Assembly: GCA_023432075.1 (NCBI GenBank)
Contig: JAEYVD010000043.1
Coordinates: 1 to 9,387 of the forward strand
Source of the DNA: Pseudomonadota bacterium
GTDB taxonomy: Bacteria; Pseudomonadota; Gammaproteobacteria; Burkholderiales; Burkholderiaceae_B
DNA: 9,387 nt
Direction: 5' to 3'
Shown here: positions 5,573 to 9,387 of the stretch, piece after piece
Numbering within the stretch: the first letter of the stretch is position 1
Layout of the letters: every line of letters starts with the position of its first letter
Made by a program: the position numbers and the translations under genes
Notes under the pieces: generated by a model
Told to the model about the DNA's origin: nothing
Database searches by the model: none
The model's input: the letters and a program-made list of their open reading frames with translations, nothing else

Positions 5573-7171
5573 TCAGCTGGCCGGGAACCGGTACGCGGCG
5601 CGTTCCCGGTCATCGATCTGCTTGACGAGATTGGTTTCCCAGGCAAGGTACTGCCGTGCGGCGGCCTTGTTGCCGTCGTGGCGGTCGTGCACGAAAAACA
5701 GGTAATCGATGCACTCGCTGTCGGCCGGATTGGCGGGCGTCGTCTCGAGCGAAATGCCTTGGGCGGACCAGCTGTCCGGCGTACCCGTGTTGGCCTTGAC
5801 GTCTTCAATGCCCAAACCGGCCAGATCGCGCGCCGCCCACGCCGCCAGTGCGGCGTCCTCGGCCAGAAGCACGACCGGACGCGCGGGATCGAGCGCCAGA
5901 CGATGGAGCCGCGGTCGGATGGACCAGCGGGCGCCGGCCACATGGCTTGCGCGGTACCGCATGCTGGGTCGAATGTCGACAATCTGGGCGCCCTGCTTCA
6001 TTGCGGCGGCCAACGCCGCGTCGGACAGCAAAGCAAGCGCGGGCGCGGCAGGCTGGGCCGGGGCTTGAGCCAGCACGGCGCCCGTGCCTTCTTCGAGCGT
6101 GCAGGCATCCCACCCCATTTGCCGCAACCAGCTGGCGACCACTGGCGCGCGCACGCCTTCGCCATCGAACACCACGATGCGGGCGCCGCGCACGGCGATG
6201 TACTGGTCCGTGGCTTGAATGAGCTGACCGCCAGGTGCATGCTGCGCGCCAGGCAAGGATCCCTTCGCGAACTCTTCGCCGCTGCGCACATCGCACAGGA
6301 ATGTGGTCCGCTGCGGGTCGCGCAGCCAATCCTGCACCTGCCCGGCATTGGCCGACGGCACGCCGTGACGCCGGGCGAGCTGCGCGGAACGCTGCGCCAG
6401 CGCCGGCACGTCTTCGGGCGTGATGTCATCCTGATATCGGCGGCGCGCGCCATGCTCGAGCTGCAGGTCTTCCAGGTACCAGCCCTGCGTGCCGTTCTCC
6501 AGTGCGTAGACGGGATTGGGGACGCCCAGGTTGATGAGCGTCTGCGCGCCAATGATGCTGCGCGTGCGCCCCGCGCAGTTGACCACGATGGTGGTGTCCG
6601 GCCGCGCCGCCAGCGTGTGGGCGCGCAGCGCCAGTTCGCCGTTGGGGCAGCAGATGCCGCCGGGAATGCTCATCTTCTGGTATTCAGCAAAGGGCCGGCC
6701 GTCCAGCACGATGAGGTCGTCGCCCCGGCGCTGGCGTTCGGCCAGTTCGCGGGCGCCGATGCGCGGGGTGTGGAAAACTTCTTCGGCGAGTTCGCCGAAC
6801 GTTTTGCTAGGGACGTTCACGCCCGCGAATGCCGCGTAACCGTCACGCTTCCATTGCGCGATGCCGCCGGCCAGGCGGTTCACATCCGTGTAGCCCAGCG
6901 CGCCAAGGGCGCGCGCGGCGCGAGCCGCGGTGTCGTCCTCGCCCCCCTCGTCGTAGACCACGATGCGCACGCCGCGGCGGGGCGCGAGACGAACGATGTC
7001 GGCTTCAAGGCGGCTGTACGGCACCGGCGCGGCGTAGAACAGATGCGACTCGCCATACTGGCCATGCTCGCGCACGTCCAGAAGCGCGATTTCGCGGCCG
7101 TCGTGCAGCCACTGCTTGAGCGTGTGCGAGTCGACGTCGGCGAAGGTGGGGTCGTTATACGGCTGCATCAT
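5573..7171 (-). CDS. Four-domain rhodanese (sulfurtransferase), one active cysteine
   Basis: Sulfurtransferase of 532 residues built of four rhodanese modules at about 8-113, 135-235, 272-362 and 380-475, then a conserved-looking tail (488-530) with FFVHDRHDGN and RQYLAWETNL. In the place of the catalytic Cys, module 1 has Asp74 (VVYDEGG), module 3 Asp336 (VVFDGEG) and module 4 Ala437 (VLLAED). Only module 2 keeps it, Cys199 in VVNCAGRTRS, a proper active-site loop. Modules 1, 3 and 4 are therefore probably structural or regulatory. There is no signal peptide, so it is cytosolic. Its ATG overlaps the stop of the PLP-lyase gene (ATGA), with a second ATG directly after (TGATG), indicating translational coupling. 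It likely accepts sulfane sulfur made upstream, or handles thiosulfate. The natural acceptor is unknown. Confidence 0.92.
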   Translation of the reverse strand: MMQPYNDPTFADVDSHTLKQWLHDGREIALLDVREHGQYGESHLFYAAPVPYSRLEADIVRLAPRRGVRIVVYDEGGEDDTAARAARALGALGYTDVNRLAGGIAQWKRDGYAAFAGVNVPSKTFGELAEEVFHTPRIGARELAERQRRGDDLIVLDGRPFAEYQKMSIPGGICCPNGELALRAHTLAARPDTTIVVNCAGRTRSIIGAQTLINLGVPNPVYALENGTQGWYLEDLQLEHGARRRYQDDITPEDVPALAQRSAQLARRHGVPSANAGQVQDWLRDPQRTTFLCDVRSGEEFAKGSLPGAQHAPGGQLIQATDQYIAVRGARIVVFDGEGVRAPVVASWLRQMGWDACTLEEGTGAVLAQAPAQPAAPALALLSDAALAAAMKQGAQIVDIRPSMRYRASHVAGARWSIRPRLHRLALDPARPVVLLAEDAALAAWAARDLAGLGIEDVKANTGTPDSWSAQGISLETTPANPADSECIDYLFFVHDRHDGNKAAARQYLAWETNLVKQIDDRERAAYRFPAS

Positions 7172-8361
7172 GAGATTCGGAGGGAACGGATGGGTTGGGT
7201 CAGTGCGGCCAGGCCGCGGTCGAGGTCGGCAATCAGGTCGTCAGGGTCTTCCAGGCCGATGTGCAGGCGCAGCATGGGGCCGCGCGCTTCAAGGCCCGGC
7301 AGCGAACGCGCAGCCTGCAAGTTCACCGGAATCACCAGGCTTTCAAAGCCGCCCCACGAGGCGCCGATGCCGAATAGCTGCAGGCTGTCGATGAAGCGCT
7401 CGGCGTCGGCGTCGGTATAGGTGTCAGACAGTTCCAGCGTCAGCAGGCCGTTGGCGCCCGTGCAATCGCGCCGCCAGATCGCGTGGGACGGATCGCCGGG
7501 CAGCGCAGGATTCAAAACGCGCGCGACTTCCGGTCGCGCTTTGAGCCACTGGGAGATCAGCAGCGCGCTGCGGGCGTGCTGCGCCATGCGCAAAGGCAGC
7601 GTGCGCATGCCGCGCAACACCAGGAAGGCATCGTCGGCGCCGACCGTCTGGCCGAAATCGATCGTTGCGCGTTCCAGCGCGCGCCAGGCACGCTCGTTCG
7701 TGACAACGGCGCCCATCATGACGTCGGCATGGCCGCCCAGATATTTGGTCGCAGCCAGGATGGAGATGTCGGCACCCAACGAGAGCGGCTTTTGCACCAG
7801 TCCTGACGCCCACGTGTTGTCCACAGCCAGCCAGCAATCGTGCTTTCGGGCTGTTGTGGATAACTCGGTGAGGTCCGGCATTTCGTAAGTCAGCGACCCG
7901 GGCGACTCCGCGTAGATCATGCGGGTGTTGGGCCGGATCAGCGCCTCGATGCCGGCGGCATCGGGGCGGTAGTACGTGAATTCGATCCCCAGGCGCGTCA
8001 GGTGTTCGGCGCAGAACCGGCGCACCGGCTCATACACGGCGTCTGTCACCAGCACATGATCGCCCGTGCGCAGATAGGCAAGCAGCACGGTGGCGATTGC
8101 GGCCTGGCCTGTGGGATAAAGCTTGGCGCGATAGCCCGCTTCCAGTTCGACCAGCGCGTCTTCCAAGGCGTGCGTGCTGTCGGTGCCGCGCGCGCCGTAG
8201 GACGGCAAGCGTTCCTGTTCGCGGCGAGCCCGCGTGTCGCGCCACGCTTCTACGCTATCAAAGACATACGTGCTGGCGCGCGTGACCGGCGTGTTGACCC
8301 AGCCTTGATGAGGACGTCCTGCACGCAGCAGGCGCGTTGCGGACCGGAAGGGCTTGCTCAT
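7168..8361 (-). CDS. metC: Cystathionine beta-lyase-like PLP enzyme
   Basis: Fold-type I PLP enzyme of the Cys/Met metabolism family, 397 residues, cleaving the C-S bond of cystathionine and often of cystine or cysteine. Key residues seen: Tyr55 and Arg58 (YGARGT, PLP phosphate contact from the partner subunit), Tyr110 (DAVYEP), Asp181 (AVDNTWASG, PLP ring nitrogen), PLP-binding Lys206 (AATKYLGGHAD), SWGGFESL at 335-342 typical of beta-lyases, and Arg365 (MLRLHIGLED) for the substrate carboxylate. The frame is open to 8808 inside the preceding gene. ATG 8361, two bases after that gene's stop codon, gives the normal length. No clear ribosome site is visible, so translation is probably coupled. 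Between a thiol dioxygenase and a rhodanese, it may act as a cystine or cysteine C-S lyase releasing persulfide instead of serving methionine synthesis. Confidence 0.92.
   Translation of the reverse strand: MSKPFRSATRLLRAGRPHQGWVNTPVTRASTYVFDSVEAWRDTRARREQERLPSYGARGTDSTHALEDALVELEAGYRAKLYPTGQAAIATVLLAYLRTGDHVLVTDAVYEPVRRFCAEHLTRLGIEFTYYRPDAAGIEALIRPNTRMIYAESPGSLTYEMPDLTELSTTARKHDCWLAVDNTWASGLVQKPLSLGADISILAATKYLGGHADVMMGAVVTNERAWRALERATIDFGQTVGADDAFLVLRGMRTLPLRMAQHARSALLISQWLKARPEVARVLNPALPGDPSHAIWRRDCTGANGLLTLELSDTYTDADAERFIDSLQLFGIGASWGGFESLVIPVNLQAARSLPGLEARGPMLRLHIGLEDPDDLIADLDRGLAALTQPIRSLRIS
7817..7863. other. Facing pair of DnaA-box-like 9-mers inside the lyase gene
   Basis: TTGTCCACA lies at 7817-7825 on plus (one mismatch to TTATCCACA). 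A perfect TTATCCACA lies on minus at 7855-7863. The first is partly forced by the conserved VDNTW codons. The second uses TTA for leucine, an unusual choice in a gene of this base composition. Function as a DnaA-binding site is unproven, and chance is a fair explanation. Confidence 0.3.
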
Positions 8362-8363
8362 GA

Positions 8364-8951
8364 TCAGCGCCGCGTCTGCACGCCGATCGGCATGATCTTG
8401 CAGGTGCCGGTCTCCAGGTCGAAGCCCAGGCGTTGATCCAGCGTTTCCAGCGCGCGTCCGTACATATGCAGGTGGCGGATGACGCTGTCGCCCTGGATTT
8501 CCACCGCGTGGATATCGTCGGGCATCAGCGCGATGCCGGTGCCCGGGCCCACCACCACGGTGTCGATCTGCGCCAACTTGCCGACGCCCGGCTGCGAACC
8601 GTCGTCCAGGCGGTCGTACACGTAGATGTATTCGACGCCTTCGACCGCCGCGATACACGCCCAGGTGGTGTGGTTGTGCGGCACGATCTTCTTGCCCGGG
8701 CGCATGACGTTCAGGTACAGCGCGTAGCGCTTGTCGGCGTCTTCGGCGATCAGATAGCGGGCCTGGCGTTCGTCGCCCTCGGGCGCCGGATAGCGGTCCG
8801 CTCCCCACCAGGCGGTATTGCCCGCCAACGCCACCAGCTCATCCAGGACAATCTGAAGGCTGTCGCGGTTCAGGCCCTTATTTCCTACAGTTTTTTTAAT
8901 ATTTTCGACCGCGCTATCAATGCCGGCCTGTTGCGGATGTGCTGTGCTCAC
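8364..8951 (-). CDS. Cysteine dioxygenase-family thiol dioxygenase (cupin)
   Basis: Non-haem iron cupin enzyme of 195 residues that adds O2 to a thiol, giving a sulfinic acid. Cysteine is the expected substrate. Iron ligands: His92 and His94 in [15 protein letters not shown] and His148 in PDDIHAVE. Tyr164 in HLHMYG matches the catalytic Tyr of mammalian cysteine dioxygenase and His162 the adjacent His, but the Ser of that Ser-His-Tyr triad is His160 here. Arg65 falls where cysteine dioxygenases have a carboxylate-binding Arg and 3-mercaptopropionate dioxygenases have Gln, an alignment made by eye. The start is GTG 8951: GAGGGA lies eight bases ahead and the length suits bacterial members. The frame continues to 9185 but runs into the divergent regulator. 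Codons 14-26 are AT-rich with an A7 run. First gene of the sulfur operon. Confidence 0.82.
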   Translation of the reverse strand: MSTAHPQQAGIDSAVENIKKTVGNKGLNRDSLQIVLDELVALAGNTAWWGADRYPAPEGDERQARYLIAEDADKRYALYLNVMRPGKKIVPHNHTTWACIAAVEGVEYIYVYDRLDDGSQPGVGKLAQIDTVVVGPGTGIALMPDDIHAVEIQGDSVIRHLHMYGRALETLDQRLGFDLETGTCKIMPIGVQTRR

Positions 8952-8959
8952 GTTGTCGT

Positions 8960-8965
8960 TCCCTC
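8960..8965 (-). promoter_or_regulatory. Ribosome binding site fixing the GTG start of the dioxygenase gene
   Basis: GAGGGA on the minus strand, eight bases before GTG 8951. The in-frame ATG candidates further upstream at 9035 and 9185 lack an equal site, and using them would place codons over the predicted promoter. Confidence 0.7.
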
Positions 8966-8988
8966 TTGTTTCATGAGTTATTGCACTT

Positions 8989-9017
8989 ACTGTATCGCCG
9001 GCTGTGAGCACCAACAA
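8989..9017 (-). promoter_or_regulatory. Candidate promoter of the dioxygenase-lyase-rhodanese operon
   Basis: Minus-strand TTGTTG (9017-9012) and TACAGT (8994-8989, four of six to TATAAT) are 17 bases apart, giving a start near 8982 and a leader of about 30 bases. The poor -35 element fits a promoter needing an activator. The best support is its distance from the LysR-type palindrome. Confidence 0.45.
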
Positions 9018-9026
9018 TTTAAATTG
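9015..9026. promoter_or_regulatory. AT-rich 12 bp palindrome overlapping the operon -35 region
   Basis: CAATTTAAATTG is a perfect palindrome, centred near -38 relative to the predicted operon start. LysR-type regulators commonly contact a second, weaker activation site close to -35, so this could be that site. It may equally be simple AT-rich promoter DNA. Confidence 0.35.
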
Positions 9027-9027
9027 C

Positions 9028-9053
9028 TTGAACATTCCATTAGGACTGCTAAT
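9028..9053 (+). promoter_or_regulatory. Weak candidate promoter of the LysR gene, overlapping the palindrome
   Basis: TTGAAC at 9028-9033 resembles a -35 element, and GCTAAT at 9048-9053 (four of six) or AATGTT at 9051-9056 resemble a -10, with 14 or 17 base spacing. The match is poor, but overlap of the -10 with the palindrome's right arm would fit autoregulation. Confidence 0.25.
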
Positions 9054-9054
9054 G
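9038..9054. promoter_or_regulatory. LysR-type recognition palindrome (T-N11-A)
   Basis: CATTAG and CTAATG flank five bases (GACTG), and the core obeys the T-N11-A rule of LysR-type sites. A second interleaved inverted repeat, AACATT at 9031-9036 and AATGTT at 9051-9056, surrounds it. The centre is about 64 bp upstream of the predicted dioxygenase operon start and about 40 bp before the regulator's ATG, consistent with activating the operon and repressing the regulator's own gene. Confidence 0.65.
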
Positions 9055-9091
9055 TTTCGGGTTATCCCTGAACCCTTTACGCACTTAGCGA

Positions 9092-9387
9092 ATGCGCAAT
9101 CTAGACCTGGACCTGCTTCGCACGTTGACGGCCATCGCGCAGCACGAAACGTTTTCCGAGGCCGCCAACCGCCTGCACAAAACACAGTCGGCCATCACGC
9201 AGCAGATGCAGCGGCTTGAGGCGATGATTGGTCTGCCCCTGTTTGAAAAGCAGGGCCGCAACAAGGTGCTGTCCTCGCATGGCCGGCGGCTGGTCGAATA
9301 CGCCCGGCACATGCTGGCCATCAACGATGAAGCGCTGCGGGCGTTGCAGGACGGGCCGCTGGAAGGCGATCTGCGGCTGGGTGCGCC
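9092..9387 (+). CDS. LysR-family transcriptional regulator, N-terminal part (cut by window edge)
   Basis: DNA-binding domain of a LysR-type regulator. The 98 complete codons present read [20 protein letters not shown] onward. The winged helix-turn-helix covers about residues 4-62: [20 protein letters not shown] includes the recognition helix, and [20 protein letters not shown] is the hallmark wing segment. The linker helix follows ([20 protein letters not shown]), and the effector-binding domain lies beyond the edge. ATG 9092 is the first possible start, since an in-frame TAG sits at 9086-9088. No clear ribosome site is visible. It is divergent from the dioxygenase-lyase-rhodanese operon across 140 bp containing a T-N11-A palindrome, so it most likely controls that operon, perhaps in response to cysteine or a derivative. 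The effector is inferred from context only. Confidence 0.93.
   Translation, partial: MRNLDLDLLRTLTAIAQHETFSEAANRLHKTQSAITQQMQRLEAMIGLPLFEKQGRNKVLSSHGRRLVEYARHMLAINDEALRALQDGPLEGDLRLGA

Noticed and set aside
4124..7420. A 1098-codon open frame on the plus strand
   Set aside because: It lies antisense to the phosphatase, receptor, rhodanese and lyase genes, all of which show intact family motifs. Its translation is rich in Arg, His and Gly with no recognisable domain, as expected of an antisense frame in G/C-rich DNA.
8362..8808. N-terminal extension of the lyase frame
   Set aside because: It overlaps the conserved part of the dioxygenase gene, is Arg/Gly-rich and would add 149 residues unlike any MetC family member.
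8952..9185. Longer dioxygenase starting from ATG upstream of 8951
   Set aside because: It would overlap the regulator's first codons and read through the promoter region. GTG 8951 has the better ribosome site and gives the normal length.

Overview
The window reads as high-GC betaproteobacterial chromosome, most like the Alcaligenaceae (Bordetella/Achromobacter type). The basis is the strong G/C preference at third codon positions, a Bug/TctC-type periplasmic receptor (a family greatly expanded in that group) and close gene packing. This placement is inferred from content, not from a database match. Eight of the nine genes lie on the minus strand. Only the LysR-type regulator at the right edge is on plus. 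Both edge genes are cut by the window.

Right part (5573-9387) is a sulfur-amino-acid module. A LysR regulator (9092 onward, plus) diverges from a tightly coupled minus-strand operon: a cysteine-dioxygenase-family cupin (8951-8364), a cystathionine beta-lyase-like PLP enzyme (8361-7168, 2 bp gap) and a four-domain rhodanese with one catalytic cysteine (7171-5573, ATGA overlap). The 140 bp divergent region is AT-rich. It holds a T-N11-A palindrome centred about 64 bp upstream of the predicted operon start, the usual place for a LysR recognition site. The genes fit thiol oxidation, C-S bond cleavage and sulfane-sulfur transfer.

Middle part (4421-5572) is a single Bug/TctC-type solute-binding protein gene with a clear signal peptide. 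Two GC-rich hairpins separate it from the rhodanese gene. No permease genes are visible.

Left part (1-4411) is a second module: a HisN-like inositol-monophosphatase-family phosphatase, a glutamine-synthetase-family ligase, an NAD(P)-dependent aldehyde dehydrogenase and an iron-containing alcohol dehydrogenase (cut off at base 1), with gaps of 57, 26 and 25 bp. A sigma70-like promoter (TTGCCA-N17-TAGACT) precedes it, and a perfect 24 bp palindrome spans the predicted start site, as a repressor operator would. Together the four activities fit breakdown of a (phospho)amino alcohol by gamma-glutamylation: dephosphorylate, glutamylate the amine, oxidise alcohol to aldehyde, oxidise aldehyde to acid. 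The substrate is unknown.

The oddest sequence structure is inside the aldehyde dehydrogenase gene. A short AT-richer, repeat-bearing segment (about 987-1038) adds a Ser/Lys-rich loop in frame. No rRNA, tRNA, CRISPR array, insertion sequence or phage gene was seen. No gene-free stretch exceeds about 150 bp.
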